In this document: positions 1 through 8,522 of the stretch, piece by piece
Position numbering within the stretch: position 1 is the stretch's first letter
Layout of the letters: the number at the start of each line of letters is the position of its first letter
From: a virus
Strand: one strand, 5' to 3'
DNA length: 45,955 nucleotides
IMG/VR virus record: IMGVR_UViG_3300037189_016108
Location: 1 to 45,955 of that record
Program-made: the position numbers and the translations under genes
Notes under the pieces: generated by a model
Database searches by the model: none
What the model was told of the DNA's origin: nothing
The model's input: the letters and a program-made list of their open reading frames with translations, nothing else

Positions 1-480
1 GTTGCCAAAGCCCGTCGTGATGACATGGCCATTAAGCAGGCTCAAAAACTTGAAGACCGCCTAGCCAAGCAGGCCGCTCGAGAGCGGATAGCCGAATCTA
101 AGAAGAAAATCGGCACTGCTAAGACTATGGACCGAAGTACCTATATGGGTATGGATGCCAAGTCTAAGGCCAAAAAGGTCGAAGAAGCGGCAATTGCCAA
201 AGAGGCTAGTTTTGCTGAACATGTTTTTGAGTCAGATGCAAAGGTCCGTTTTGCTAAGCACATGGGCCGCGTCGACGCAAAGATAACGACCAAAGAACAC
301 TTGGCTAAAGTTCAACATTTTAATACCCACGATACCAAGTATCGTAAAGCGGCGATTGAAACCCACCCGGCTGAATACGTACCACCAGGTACTAGGATGC
401 CACTTGGTGAATATAAAAAATACCGAGGTCTGGCTAAAAACTGGGCACGTCGCGAAACGTTTGACCGTGGTCGTGGGTAA
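1..480 (+). CDS. Hypothetical basic protein, probably 5'-truncated by the window edge
   Basis: The frame is open from base 1, and the first ATG (base 25) has no Shine-Dalgarno sequence, so the gene probably begins outside the window. From base 25 it encodes 151 residues. The protein is rich in Lys, Ala and Arg. Its N-terminal two thirds look helical and charged (repeated A-K-x-A type segments), followed by a short Pro-containing stretch and a basic tail. No catalytic motif or membrane segment is visible. It lies 19 bp before a tail-completion-like gene and three genes before the sheath, so a role at the head-tail junction or in the neck is possible from position only. I do not recognise the family. 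Confidence 0.6.
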   Translation, partial: VAKARRDDMAIKQAQKLEDRLAKQAARERIAESKKKIGTAKTMDRSTYMGMDAKSKAKKVEEAAIAKEASFAEHVFESDAKVRFAKHMGRVDAKITTKEHLAKVQHFNTHDTKYRKAAIETHPAEYVPPGTRMPLGEYKKYRGLAKNWARRETFDRGRG

Positions 481-499
481 TTGAACAACGAGGATTCTT

Positions 500-1165
500 A
501 TGGCTAGAGCATGGTGGACAGACTGGAACTTATCGTATCTCGATGATGCTTTTGGCCCCCTTTATGGTGGACATTCAGTCCAAGAGGCTTTTTACAAGAC
601 ACTCGAAAAGAACCTTCCGGCTTACGTCGAACAATTTAATCGCAACCTCGGTTCCGAAGTCTTGATGCTCCCATATGAGTATCGGCATCGACCCGAGTAC
701 CGCACTCTTCCTAAGGTTGCCGCCGCGGCAGTCTTGGTAGAAGTGCCATCTACTACAGGCCACCCAGAAACCTACCAGTCCGGTATTCGTACCAACTGGA
801 TGGTTGAAGTCATAGTTTACGTTTACGGAACTCAGGACTGGCAAGAGACTCAGGCTTTGACGCAAGCGTACGCTGCATGTGTACGCGCTTGCATTATCCA
901 AAACCGAGGCCTCGGTGGTCTTGCAGAAACTACCATCTGGGATGGTGAGCAGTACCTCGAAGGCGAACACAGTGGTACACGTACCACTGGAATAGCCCAC
1001 ATTAGTTTTACCGTCACGGTTGGAAACGCCATGAACATGAACGGCGGACTGCCATTGCCTCAATTTGCACCAACAGGTGCGGTTGTGGCTCCTTCTACGC
1101 AGCCAGCAACTCAAGTTCCACGCGTGACCAACCCCAACGTAACAATCATTAAGGAACAATTGTGA
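500..1165 (+). CDS. Putative tail completion / tail terminator protein
   Basis: 221-residue mixed alpha/beta protein. The first 60 residues are acidic and aromatic, the middle (roughly 70-175) looks like a beta-sandwich with alternating hydrophobic strands (VEVIVYVYG, ISFTVTVG), and the last 40 residues are a low-complexity Pro/Thr/Val tail. An 'AGxxxxAR-like' helix with two Cys lies near residue 127. Size and position directly upstream of the sheath and tube are what is seen for gp15-type tail terminator or neck proteins of contractile phages. The function is inferred from gene order, not from a diagnostic motif. ATG start with an upstream AACGAGGAT Shine-Dalgarno-like stretch. The 3' end overlaps the next gene by 4 bp (GTGA). 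Confidence 0.5.
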   Translation: MARAWWTDWNLSYLDDAFGPLYGGHSVQEAFYKTLEKNLPAYVEQFNRNLGSEVLMLPYEYRHRPEYRTLPKVAAAAVLVEVPSTTGHPETYQSGIRTNWMVEVIVYVYGTQDWQETQALTQAYAACVRACIIQNRGLGGLAETTIWDGEQYLEGEHSGTRTTGIAHISFTVTVGNAMNMNGGLPLPQFAPTGAVVAPSTQPATQVPRVTNPNVTIIKEQL

Positions 1166-1425
1166 GTAAGAAAGTCACAGTTGTCGTGCAGTGCGCCCAT
1201 GTGCTGCAAGACATCGATGGCAATTTAATGAACCAGTGGGAATACCACGTGGTAGAGTTAAACGAGCACATCGAACAATATATTTCTGATGGTCATTTGA
1301 TTGTCTTAGATTCCGAGGAAGAGGTTGAAGAAACCCCGGCCGAGGATGAAGTCAAGAAGACGACCCCCGTAACCAATAAATCCAACAAGCAGGCAACTGC
1401 TTCTGTTCAACAGGAGAACGTATAA
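1162..1425 (+). CDS. Hypothetical small acidic protein before the tail sheath
   Basis: 87 residues from a GTG start that overlaps the previous stop (GTGA), which suggests translational coupling. The first 50 residues look like a small beta/alpha domain with one Cys; the rest is a charged low-complexity tail (Glu run, then Lys/Thr/Gln). It ends in TAATG overlap with the sheath gene. Small proteins in this slot are common in contractile-tail operons, but I cannot assign a family. A role in tail completion or sheath initiation would be guesswork. Confidence 0.6.
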   Translation: MSKKVTVVVQCAHVLQDIDGNLMNQWEYHVVELNEHIEQYISDGHLIVLDSEEEVEETPAEDEVKKTTPVTNKSNKQATASVQQENV

Positions 1426-3065
1426 TGGCTAGTTCAGCCCCCGGCGTTAACATCACCGTCAGCGCCTCCGCCGCAAGCCCCCGTAGCGTAAGCCCTACCG
1501 GTGTCTGGTTCGTAGCCGGCACCGCCAATGGTCCCTCTGGTATTGCCGTTCCGATTACTTCGATGAGCGACTTTACCACGTACTTTGGAGCCGTTGTCAA
1601 CTCTCAGTTGACTGGCCGCTACTCAATTGCTGCGTCAATCGCTTCCGGTGGTACTGCATTCAATATCACCAGCAACACCCTGTACGATTCACTGGACCTT
1701 TTCTTCCGCGAAGGCGGAGTTCAGGCCTACGTAAGCCGTATGGTTTCTTCAACCGCTACCAACGTCCAGAACGCCAAGGCGACCATTACTAGCGGTAAGA
1801 TTACTCTTACGGCTATCAGCGGTGGTTCGTGGGCTAACGTTCCTGGTACGCTTCCCTCGAGTGGACCGGTTCCCGGCCTTCGTCTTACCGTTTCCGCGCC
1901 AGTTAACAGCGTCTACTACGCAAGCATTGCATTAAACGGCACCACCATTGCCAACTCACCCGGATTGGGTAACGAGCAGGACATTGTTAACTGGGTTAAC
2001 TCACTGCCTGCCTACCAGTCCCTCTGCGTTGCAACTTTTGTCTCTGGCGGTACCTCAAACATCTCAAGTGGTGTAACAATTTCGCTGGCTGCTGGTACGG
2101 ACTTTGCACCAGTTGACGCCGACCTCAACCTCACCCTCTCCGTGTTTACAGCGGACCTTGGCGTTGGCCAGATGTCGTACCCCGGTGGTACCTCAACTGC
2201 CAACTATTCAATGTTGACTGCCTATTCTCAGTTGACAAACCGAATCGCCGTTCTTGACGCTGTCGACACGGCAACTGCTTCAACGATGACCACTGCGGTC
2301 AACGCTCTGGCCACCACTTTGGGCTCTGTTACAACGCTCCTTGGTGCTGTAAATCAGATTGACGCATCGTACGCTGGTATGTACGCTCCCTGGATGAAGG
2401 TTCCTGGAATCACCCAGACCAACCCCAACCAGGTTACCGGACTTGTTTTTCAGCGCACTGTTCCTCCCTCCGCCTTGGCCGCTGCCAAGATGGCTCAGAA
2501 CGACCAGGCCAATGACTGCAACGTCCCTGCCGCCGGTGTCGGTCCAGGTGCTTCGTTCTACGCTACGGGTGTTACCCAGACGTACAACGATACGGACCGT
2601 GCAAGCCTGAATAATGGTGGTGTCAACGTCGTCCGTCTTATCCCGAACGTCAACCAGATTGTTATCTACGGCTCACGCTCTTGCTCAAGCGACGCCAACT
2701 GGGTCTACCTGAACAACTGCCGTTTCCGTATGCAGGTTATCCGTGAACTCGACCTTATTGCCGAAAACTTCACGTTTGACCAAATTGACGGTCGCGGACA
2801 AATCTTTGCTCGACTGAATGGCGCCCTTGCCGGACAGTTGCAGACCTACTGGATTCGCCGTAGCATCTACGGCGCCAACCCAAGCGACGCGTTCCAGGTT
2901 AACACTGGCACCACTGTCAACACCCCAGCAACTATTGCTGCAGGTCAGATGAACGCTCAGGTCGGTCTCCGTATGTCCCCATTTGGTGAATTCGTCAACG
3001 TCAGCGTCACTAAGTACGCTACGAACGCGTCTCTGCCTAACTACACCAACAACTTCGTACTCTAG
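1425..3065 (+). CDS. Tail sheath protein
   Basis: 546-residue protein forming the contractile outer sheath around the tail tube. The N-terminus (APGVNITVSASAASPRSVSP) followed by a 'GVWFVAGTANGPSG...PI.S..DF..YFG' pattern is typical of phage sheath proteins, where this first domain carries the start of the handshake strand. The C-terminal 150 residues include a conserved-looking block with 'RNVNQIVIYGSRS', 'NNCRFRMQVIRELDLIAENF' and 'FVNVSVTKYA', matching the sheath subtilisin-like core end and C-terminal strand region. The middle (about 100-300) is a Ser/Thr/Gly-rich variable insertion. Start overlaps the upstream stop (TAATG). The tube gene follows after 19 bp, the usual sheath-tube order. 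Length is in the normal range for the family. Confidence 0.88.
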   Translation: MASSAPGVNITVSASAASPRSVSPTGVWFVAGTANGPSGIAVPITSMSDFTTYFGAVVNSQLTGRYSIAASIASGGTAFNITSNTLYDSLDLFFREGGVQAYVSRMVSSTATNVQNAKATITSGKITLTAISGGSWANVPGTLPSSGPVPGLRLTVSAPVNSVYYASIALNGTTIANSPGLGNEQDIVNWVNSLPAYQSLCVATFVSGGTSNISSGVTISLAAGTDFAPVDADLNLTLSVFTADLGVGQMSYPGGTSTANYSMLTAYSQLTNRIAVLDAVDTATASTMTTAVNALATTLGSVTTLLGAVNQIDASYAGMYAPWMKVPGITQTNPNQVTGLVFQRTVPPSALAAAKMAQNDQANDCNVPAAGVGPGASFYATGVTQTYNDTDRASLNNGGVNVVRLIPNVNQIVIYGSRSCSSDANWVYLNNCRFRMQVIRELDLIAENFTFDQIDGRGQIFARLNGALAGQLQTYWIRRSIYGANPSDAFQVNTGTTVNTPATIAAGQMNAQVGLRMSPFGEFVNVSVTKYATNASLPNYTNNFVL

Positions 3066-3084
3066 TACCCGACAAGGAAAATAA

Positions 3085-3522
3085 ATGCCTACTCAAGTTT
3101 CTAACCATTTTTACGGCTCAGAGCAGCAGTGGCTTGCTACCCTGACTGTGAACGGCGTCGATTACGGCGTGTTTGACCGCTTTAGCGGTGGTGACGTATC
3201 TGCCGCCGTCAACAAGCACCGTCCTGGTGGCATGGGCCCAGAAATCAGTTACCTCTCGCTGCCGACCTATTCGGATGTTTCGTTGACCAAGGTCTACGAA
3301 ACCCAGCGTGACCACGACCGCGTCGCTACCCTGCACACTCTCGTTGGCAAGGCCCTCGCCTCTGTCACACTTCAGCCTTTGGACGACAATGGCTCACCTT
3401 GGGGTACTCCTCGTACCTACCAGGGTCGCCTCGTCGCTGTAAAGGACGGCGGCACTGACTCGCAGTCAAATGCTGCTAGAATGTTCGAAGTAGACCTTTC
3501 GGTCGAGACCGTAACAAACTAA
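3085..3522 (+). CDS. Tail tube protein
   Basis: 145 residues, the usual size for a contractile-tail inner tube subunit. It is mostly beta: 'WLATLTVNGVDYGVFDRFSGGD' resembles the N-terminal hairpin and loop, and 'SDVSLTKVYETQRDH' resembles the central strand-helix turn of tube proteins in T4 gp19-like families. Preceded by an AAGGAAAATAA Shine-Dalgarno region. It sits directly between the sheath and the tail assembly chaperone, which is the diagnostic order. The protein is expected to stack as hexamers forming the DNA channel, with length set by the tape measure encoded downstream. Confidence 0.82.
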   Translation: MPTQVSNHFYGSEQQWLATLTVNGVDYGVFDRFSGGDVSAAVNKHRPGGMGPEISYLSLPTYSDVSLTKVYETQRDHDRVATLHTLVGKALASVTLQPLDDNGSPWGTPRTYQGRLVAVKDGGTDSQSNAARMFEVDLSVETVTN

Positions 3523-3551
3523 CAACTCACTACAAACCATAGGAGGAACCA

Positions 3552-4091
3552 ATGGTTGAATTTAATATCACCAATGAAGAGGGAAGCGGTTTTCCACAGG
3601 ACGAGACGGTGGCGGTGTTTTCTAACACGGAAATCACCCCACTCGTCTCCCTGCGAAACCGTCGTGAAGAGATTGTCAGCAATCTTTTTATTGACATCAA
3701 AGTCCCACGCTGGGAAGACCCGGAAATTTTTGTCCGGTTCAAGCCAGTGTCGGCAACCCGACTTAACTCTGCTATCGAAAAGCGCCGTAAGCAAAAGAGT
3801 GACGACTGGTCGCTCCTTGCTAACGCCGACATGCTTGTCGATTCATGCGTTGGTATTTATGGCGTTATTGATGGGGACAAGGACAACAAGTTGTCCCTCC
3901 GCATCGGTGACCCAAATGGCTCACTTACAAAGTTCGACCCCGAACTTGGTGCCGCTCTTGGCGTAGACGCTCAACGTGCCGTTGACGTTTGCACCTCACT
4001 CTACTTGACCGAAGGCGACCTCCTTGAAGTTGCCAACCGTCTTTTCCAGTGGAGTGGCGTAGCATCAGATGAGGCTGACGAAACTTTTTAA
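3552..4091 (+). CDS. Tail assembly chaperone, zero-frame product
   Basis: 179 residues, acidic, with 'WEDPEIFVRFKPVSATRLNSAIEKRRK' near residues 55-80, a helix-rich middle and an acidic end. It lies between the tail tube and tape measure genes, the position of lambda G / T4-like tail chaperones that bind the tape measure protein during assembly. Strong Shine-Dalgarno AGGAGG 6 nt before ATG 3552. The reading frame ends at TAA 4089-4091, inside a run of five T's, and a second open frame in -1 continues to 4315. This pattern is the classic short/long chaperone pair. The pairing is seen in the sequence; the chaperone role is from gene order. Confidence 0.72.
   Translation: MVEFNITNEEGSGFPQDETVAVFSNTEITPLVSLRNRREEIVSNLFIDIKVPRWEDPEIFVRFKPVSATRLNSAIEKRRKQKSDDWSLLANADMLVDSCVGIYGVIDGDKDNKLSLRIGDPNGSLTKFDPELGAALGVDAQRAVDVCTSLYLTEGDLLEVANRLFQWSGVASDEADETF
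4085..4091 (+). promoter_or_regulatory. Candidate programmed -1 ribosomal frameshift site
   Basis: The zero frame reads ACT TTT TAA. A Phe-tRNA on TTT can slip back one base on the five-T run and still pair with TTT, after which the -1 frame reads TTA ACA. The stop codon in the A site would provide the pause. This is not a canonical X XXY YYZ heptamer, and no obvious pseudoknot is seen downstream, so the site is supported mainly by the two overlapping frames and the gene order. Confidence 0.5.
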
Positions 4092-4315
4092 CAAGCCTGG
4101 GGACAGATGATTTCGTAGAGAGCGCTTCATACGCACTCACAATGGGTATGAACCCCTACGATTTTCTGTCCCAAGGCAAAGAAGATTACCTTATTAGCAT
4201 TGCAATAATACAAAAAGCCCTTCAAATCAGCAACGAACGAAAGTCAGAGGAAATTAAAGTTCTTGCAGAATTGACTGGGCTCGAAGTAGCGAAGGTAATC
4301 GCTAACATCTTCTAG
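4088..4315 (+). CDS. Tail assembly chaperone, -1 frame extension (frameshift product)
   Basis: About 75 codons in the -1 frame relative to the upstream gene, running from the UUUUU slip region to TAG at 4313. The peptide has an early acidic stretch, then 'YALTMGMNPYDFLSQGKEDY' and a helical C-terminus. Segments of the type 'hhhGh.p..h' are usual in lambda T-like or mycobacteriophage chaperone extensions. Fused to the zero-frame product it would give roughly 254 residues. No Shine-Dalgarno precedes the only internal ATG candidates (4142, 4151), which favours frameshifting over separate initiation. The tape measure gene follows. Confidence 0.62.
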   Translation, partial: LTSLGTDDFVESASYALTMGMNPYDFLSQGKEDYLISIAIIQKALQISNERKSEEIKVLAELTGLEVAKVIANIF

Positions 4316-4330
4316 TCCGTCTTATATTAG

Positions 4331-4347
4331 GCGGCGACTTAAGCCGC
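4331..4347 (+). promoter_or_regulatory. Small hairpin that overlaps the terminator stem
   Basis: GCGGC (4331-4335) and GCCGC (4343-4347) form a perfect 5-bp stem with a 7-nt loop. The 3' arm shares bases 4344-4347 with the 5' arm of the terminator hairpin next to it, so both cannot form at once. The arrangement resembles an attenuator (anti-terminator versus terminator), but it is shorter than known attenuators and may be chance. Confidence 0.35.
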
Positions 4348-4380
4348 TATCTCCTGCCCGGAGGTAGCGGTTTTTCTCTT
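4344..4380 (+). terminator. Intrinsic terminator between chaperone and tape measure genes
   Basis: An 11-bp stem (4344-4354 with 4360-4370, one G-U pair) and a 5-nt loop are followed directly by TTTTTCTCTT. This has every hallmark of a Rho-independent terminator. It lies 12 bp before the tape measure start, inside what is otherwise a continuous tail operon, so it probably lowers rather than abolishes downstream transcription. The stem also contains GGAGG, but this is about 30 nt from the tape measure ATG and unlikely to be its ribosome binding site. Confidence 0.72.
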
Positions 4381-4392
4381 GAGGCAAACTAT

Positions 4393-7300
4393 ATGGCAGA
4401 TGTAGAAAGATTAGGACTAGAACTAGTCACCAATGCGGGTGGTTCGTATCCTCGTGATGTAATGCGAGGCAAGGAAGCCACCGACGCACTCAGCGGTTCA
4501 GTCGAGCGCGTTGCAGTTTCTGCCGATGCTATGTCCGCGTCTGTTGCTGGTGCTGCCGATTCTACCGCGGCACTAGCCGCCGAGGCCGGAGCCGCGACTA
4601 AAGCGTGGCAGATGTACCTCAGCGGTAATCCGCAAAATGTGGCAGCGCTCAATGCAACCGCTGGTGCCGCCACCCACGCTGCTGATTCAACAGCCGCTGC
4701 AGCCGGTGCTACTGTTGAGTATGCCGAGGCTTTGCGCCTTGCCAGTGCCTCCTCATCAGAGTTTGTTGCCGCCTCGGAGAGAGTTGCGGCAGCCGAAGCG
4801 CAGCGTTCAATGCAAATGGCTTCGTCGTCTGTCAGCATTGCTGCGGCCGAAGCCAATCTGGGCAGATACTACAAAACCTTCTCCAAATTGGAGAAGATGG
4901 GAACCCCCGCCATTATGAAGGCGGGGACTTGGACTGCCCTGGGTTCGGCCGGATTGATTTACTCATCCGTTCATCAATTTACCGAACTTAACGCTAAGAT
5001 GATTCAGATTACCACCCAGGCGGGTATTGCAAAAGCCTGGCTTCCCGACCTGCAAAAAGAAGTTATTAGAATCGGCAAAGAAACCGGTCAAAACTTCAAT
5101 GACATTGCCGACTCTATGTACCGAGTTGCTTCTGGTACCGCTTCCTGGACTCACACTCTGAAGGACGGAACCAAGGCCGCTGGTGCTAGTAAAAAGCAAA
5201 TCATGGAACTTACCGATGCTGTTTCCAAGTTGAACTTGCTTGGAAACGTCCCCGGTGGAGTGCAAACTGAACAGACCAGTCGTATTATGACGGTTATGCT
5301 CAACGCCGGTCTTAGAGACATCGGCACGGACCCCAAGAAAGCGCTGCGACTTCTAAACGCTGGTGCTGGTGCGGGTGACGTTCGACTTGGTGGTTTGATT
5401 TCTGGTTTGGGTCGAGGCGTGCTTGCGTCCGCCAGTGCAACTGGCCTTACAGCCACAGACGCACTTTCCTGGATGGACTTGATGACCTCGATGGGTACTA
5501 CGGAATCTGTCGCCGGTACCTACGTCCGTAGTGCTATTATTAACCTTGCCGCCTCGGGTGGTAAGGGTCAAAAGAGCCTTGCCATGTTGGGCATTAAGCC
5601 TGGAGAACTCCAGGGCTTGATGGCTGGCAAGGGTGGGCTTATCTCTGCTGCCCAGCGTCTTAAGACGGGACTCCAAAAGTGGGACCCCCTTCCAACCTTC
5701 CCTAAGTTCAAGGGCAAGACCGGCGTTGCGGCTGCTAGGGAGCAGTTGCAAGCCTGGGGTGCAAACAGTCTTGACCCCGAGTTGTTGTCAAACTGGTCTA
5801 AGGGCAAGTTAACCGACAAGCAAAAAGAATACATCAAGGTATTTATGCTCGCCAATGCTTTTGGTGGAGCAAAGCAATTGACCCCTATTCTCACCCTTAT
5901 TCAAAGTACATCCGTTAAGGGCGACCATGCCCAGCGTGAAGACACCATTGAGGGTATTCACAAGGCAATTACAGACCACGCAACTGATGCAAACGTTAAG
6001 CGTAGCCTTAAATTAGCCACAGACCAGCCACAGACTCAGTTCCGCATTCTTAAACAAACACTTAGGGCTGACCTTGTTCAAATTGGTCAGACTATTACTC
6101 CTGCTGTTTTGAGCATTTCTAAAGCACTTGTTCACTTCATTGACAAGATTGCCAAGATGAAGTCGGTCATTATTCCGCTGACTCTGGCGGTAAGCGGTTT
6201 TATTGCTGTTGCCGGTCTGGCAAAACTTGGCTCACTAGCCAAGGGTATGTATGCTCCGCTAGGCAAGGCCTACGGAATTACCGATAAACTGTGGGGCGGA
6301 CTGTCCCACATCCCGGGACTTGGCTGGACTAAGAATTTTGTAGGCAAGGGTGGAGGTCGCTTCCGCGATGCTGCCTTGACCAGCGACCGCACAGCACTTA
6401 AAGAGGCTGGAGACACGCTTACTAAGGCCGGCATGGGGCTTATGGGCGCCGCTGAAGCCATTGAACGAGCCGCCTATATGGGTGGTGGTGCTGGCGGCCG
6501 TGGCGGCCGTGGCGGCCGTGGTGGCGGTGGCGTGCACCCAGGCGCTTCTGGCATGGGCGGTGGCGGCCGTGGCGGCCGTGGCGTGCACCCAGGCGTTTCT
6601 GGCATGGGCAAGGGTATTACCGGCTCCCACGCAGGCATTGGCAAGGGCAGTGAAGGTTATTACAACCTCATGGGTAACATGAAGAAGGACCCTCGTTACG
6701 CCTACTACGCTATGCATGATAACATCGGCTCGGCTATGAAGGTTGAAGAAAAGGTAGCCAAACGCGGCCTCTTTAGCCGCATGTTTGGACGCACCACCCC
6801 TACCGGCTTTAGCGGTAAATCACGGATGTCTGGCCCCATGATGGGTGGCGCTCGTGGGTTAATAGCAAGCATGGCCCTGAACTTTGCCGCCTTGCGTGGA
6901 CCTCGAGGCAAAACTGCCTACGAACGCCGCGGCGCAGCCGAACCCACCTCTATGTACATTGGTGACATTATTGGGGGTCCCGGCAAAGTCAAGAAGGTAA
7001 ACCCTCGCAAGATGAAGGGTGTTTCCAGGTACGGAAGCCGTGGCTTGACTAAGATGTTAAGCAAGGCGGACATTGCCGAAGAAGCAGCCGCTAAATTACG
7101 TATGCCTCACGGTTTGCCTCGCAGCAAATACGCCGGCTCTGCCGTTAAGAGCGTCGAGAGCAAGGCACTTGGACTTGCAGGACGCATGGCCGGTAAGGCC
7201 GGCATTGTTGGCAAACTTGGCAGTATAGCCGCAAAGGTTGGCGGCGGCAGTATTATGAAAACGGCCGCGGGCGGTCTTGCCAGGTTTGGCGGCACCGCTG

Positions 7301-8505
7301 CCCTTGGTGGTATAGCATCGGCTGCCGGAGGAACCGCTCTTGGTTCTATCGCCGGAGGAGCCCTTGGTATGCTTGGTGGCCCACTTGGTATGATAGCCAT
7401 GTCGGCCCTCATGCCCATAGCAATGCCTTACATTATGAAGGGCATGGGCGGTATTGGCAACTTTGTTGGTGGACTTTTTGGCAACAAACCCACCCCCAAG
7501 GTTACCGGCCCAACTGCCGTCACCACTCAGGGCAAAAAAATTGCAGCCAAACTCACCCAGCAAGAAAAGCAACTTGCCAAGGACGAAAAAGAACTTGCTA
7601 AGCGCATTAAAAATGGTGGTAACACTGACGAAGTTCTTCGTTGGATTAATCGCGATAAACGTAACATTGCCGGCCTTAACAAAAACATGGGCAACGTCGA
7701 CAACGCTAAGTCTTTCAAAAAGATTTACGACAAGACAAACGCTATGGAGAGCGTCCGCAACGCCATCGCACATCACAAGAAAATTAATCTTGCGGATGTA
7801 AAAAAGTTGCCAAAAGAAGTGCGAATGCAGATTTTTGGCAAAGATAACGTTAAAGAGTACGATGTAGGCAAGTACGTCAAGGGCTCAAAATGGTACACCG
7901 GTGCAAACGAACGCTACCTGAAGAGGCAAGTTGGTGCTTACGAAAAGTATATGGGCGGCAAAGAGGGCTCCCAGTATCTTAATAAGATTGACAAGAACTA
8001 CTTTGCTCGTCGTGAGGCTTCCAATGCTATTGGCGGGGACGCATTGAATCGTCTCAACAAGGACCAGAAGGCAACGTTGCGAGAAGGCGAAGGCCACTTC
8101 CGCAACAACCTGACTAAGACTGAAGCCCAGGGCAAGTACATGAAGATTGAGCAGATGGCCGGTACGCTGGTTGCTCAAGCCGCAGATTTCCGTAAAAAGG
8201 CTGCCGCCACCACCTCAACTTTTGCCAAAACGCAATACAAAGCAGAGGCAGTTCGTCTTGAGACTAAGGCCAAGCAGATGGAAGGCAACGCTAAGAAATT
8301 GGCAGCCAAATTCCACCTTGAAAAAGCAACAATTACCGATTTGGCATCTGCGATAGCAACCGCCAACAAAACCATGTATACTTCAATGGGACTTACCAAG
8401 CAGGGTTACATCGACGCATTTACTGCCGCCATGAACGGCAGCGGTGGACAGGGGCTTGCAGCAGCCGTTGCCAAGGCAATGGGCAACTCACAAGCCTTCT
8501 CATAG
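4393..8505 (+). CDS. Tail tape measure protein
   Basis: 1370 residues, the longest gene here, placed directly after the chaperone pair. The N-terminal 160 residues are Ala-rich and helical, as in tape measure proteins. Residues about 170-600 contain a TP901-type core with 'ITTQAGIAKAWLPDLQKEVIRIGKETGQNFNDIADSMY...' (shown in part). Hydrophobic segments lie near 590-613 and 966-1030, the latter a long Gly/Ala/Met stretch that could insert in the membrane during DNA entry. Residues about 697-740 carry a Gly-Arg-rich duplicated motif ending VHPG(A/V)SGMG. The C-terminal third is Lys-rich and helical. Using the usual rule of about 1.5 angstrom per residue, the tail would be around 200 nm. The start has a weak TTGAGG Shine-Dalgarno. 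Confidence 0.85.
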   Translation: MADVERLGLELVTNAGGSYPRDVMRGKEATDALSGSVERVAVSADAMSASVAGAADSTAALAAEAGAATKAWQMYLSGNPQNVAALNATAGAATHAADSTAAAAGATVEYAEALRLASASSSEFVAASERVAAAEAQRSMQMASSSVSIAAAEANLGRYYKTFSKLEKMGTPAIMKAGTWTALGSAGLIYSSVHQFTELNAKMIQITTQAGIAKAWLPDLQKEVIRIGKETGQNFNDIADSMYRVASGTASWTHTLKDGTKAAGASKKQIMELTDAVSKLNLLGNVPGGVQTEQTSRIMTVMLNAGLRDIGTDPKKALRLLNAGAGAGDVRLGGLISGLGRGVLASASATGLTATDALSWMDLMTSMGTTESVAGTYVRSAIINLAASGGKGQKSLAMLGIKPGELQGLMAGKGGLISAAQRLKTGLQKWDPLPTFPKFKGKTGVAAAREQLQAWGANSLDPELLSNWSKGKLTDKQKEYIKVFMLANAFGGAKQLTPILTLIQSTSVKGDHAQREDTIEGIHKAITDHATDANVKRSLKLATDQPQTQFRILKQTLRADLVQIGQTITPAVLSISKALVHFIDKIAKMKSVIIPLTLAVSGFIAVAGLAKLGSLAKGMYAPLGKAYGITDKLWGGLSHIPGLGWTKNFVGKGGGRFRDAALTSDRTALKEAGDTLTKAGMGLMGAAEAIERAAYMGGGAGGRGGRGGRGGGGVHPGASGMGGGGRGGRGVHPGVSGMGKGITGSHAGIGKGSEGYYNLMGNMKKDPRYAYYAMHDNIGSAMKVEEKVAKRGLFSRMFGRTTPTGFSGKSRMSGPMMGGARGLIASMALNFAALRGPRGKTAYERRGAAEPTSMYIGDIIGGPGKVKKVNPRKMKGVSRYGSRGLTKMLSKADIAEEAAAKLRMPHGLPRSKYAGSAVKSVESKALGLAGRMAGKAGIVGKLGSIAAKVGGGSIMKTAAGGLARFGGTAALGGIASAAGGTALGSIAGGALGMLGGPLGMIAMSALMPIAMPYIMKGMGGIGNFVGGLFGNKPTPKVTGPTAVTTQGKKIAAKLTQQEKQLAKDEKELAKRIKNGGNTDEVLRWINRDKRNIAGLNKNMGNVDNAKSFKKIYDKTNAMESVRNAIAHHKKINLADVKKLPKEVRMQIFGKDNVKEYDVGKYVKGSKWYTGANERYLKRQVGAYEKYMGGKEGSQYLNKIDKNYFARREASNAIGGDALNRLNKDQKATLREGEGHFRNNLTKTEAQGKYMKIEQMAGTLVAQAADFRKKAAATTSTFAKTQYKAEAVRLETKAKQMEGNAKKLAAKFHLEKATITDLASAIATANKTMYTSMGLTKQGYIDAFTAAMNGSGGQGLAAAVAKAMGNSQAFS
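6490..6609 (+). repeat. Gly/Arg-coding tandem repeat inside the tape measure gene
   Basis: Runs of GGCGGCCGT are followed by two copies of a unit that codes for GGRGG...VHPG(A/V)SGMG. The units are close to 60 bp, the second copy having fewer GGCGGCCGT triplets. Copy-number change by slippage would alter tape length by a few residues only. It is a coding repeat rather than a regulatory one. Confidence 0.7.
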
Positions 8506-8522
8506 GATATAGGATATAACAC

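Noticed and set aside
575-1159. Long minus-strand frame opposite the tail completion gene
   Set aside because: Shadow of the coding strand: no ribosome site, Cys/Trp-rich low-quality composition and no operon context.
7096-7776. 226-codon minus-strand frame in the tape measure gene
   Set aside because: Antisense shadow caused by the biased codons of the Gly/Ala/Lys-rich gene.
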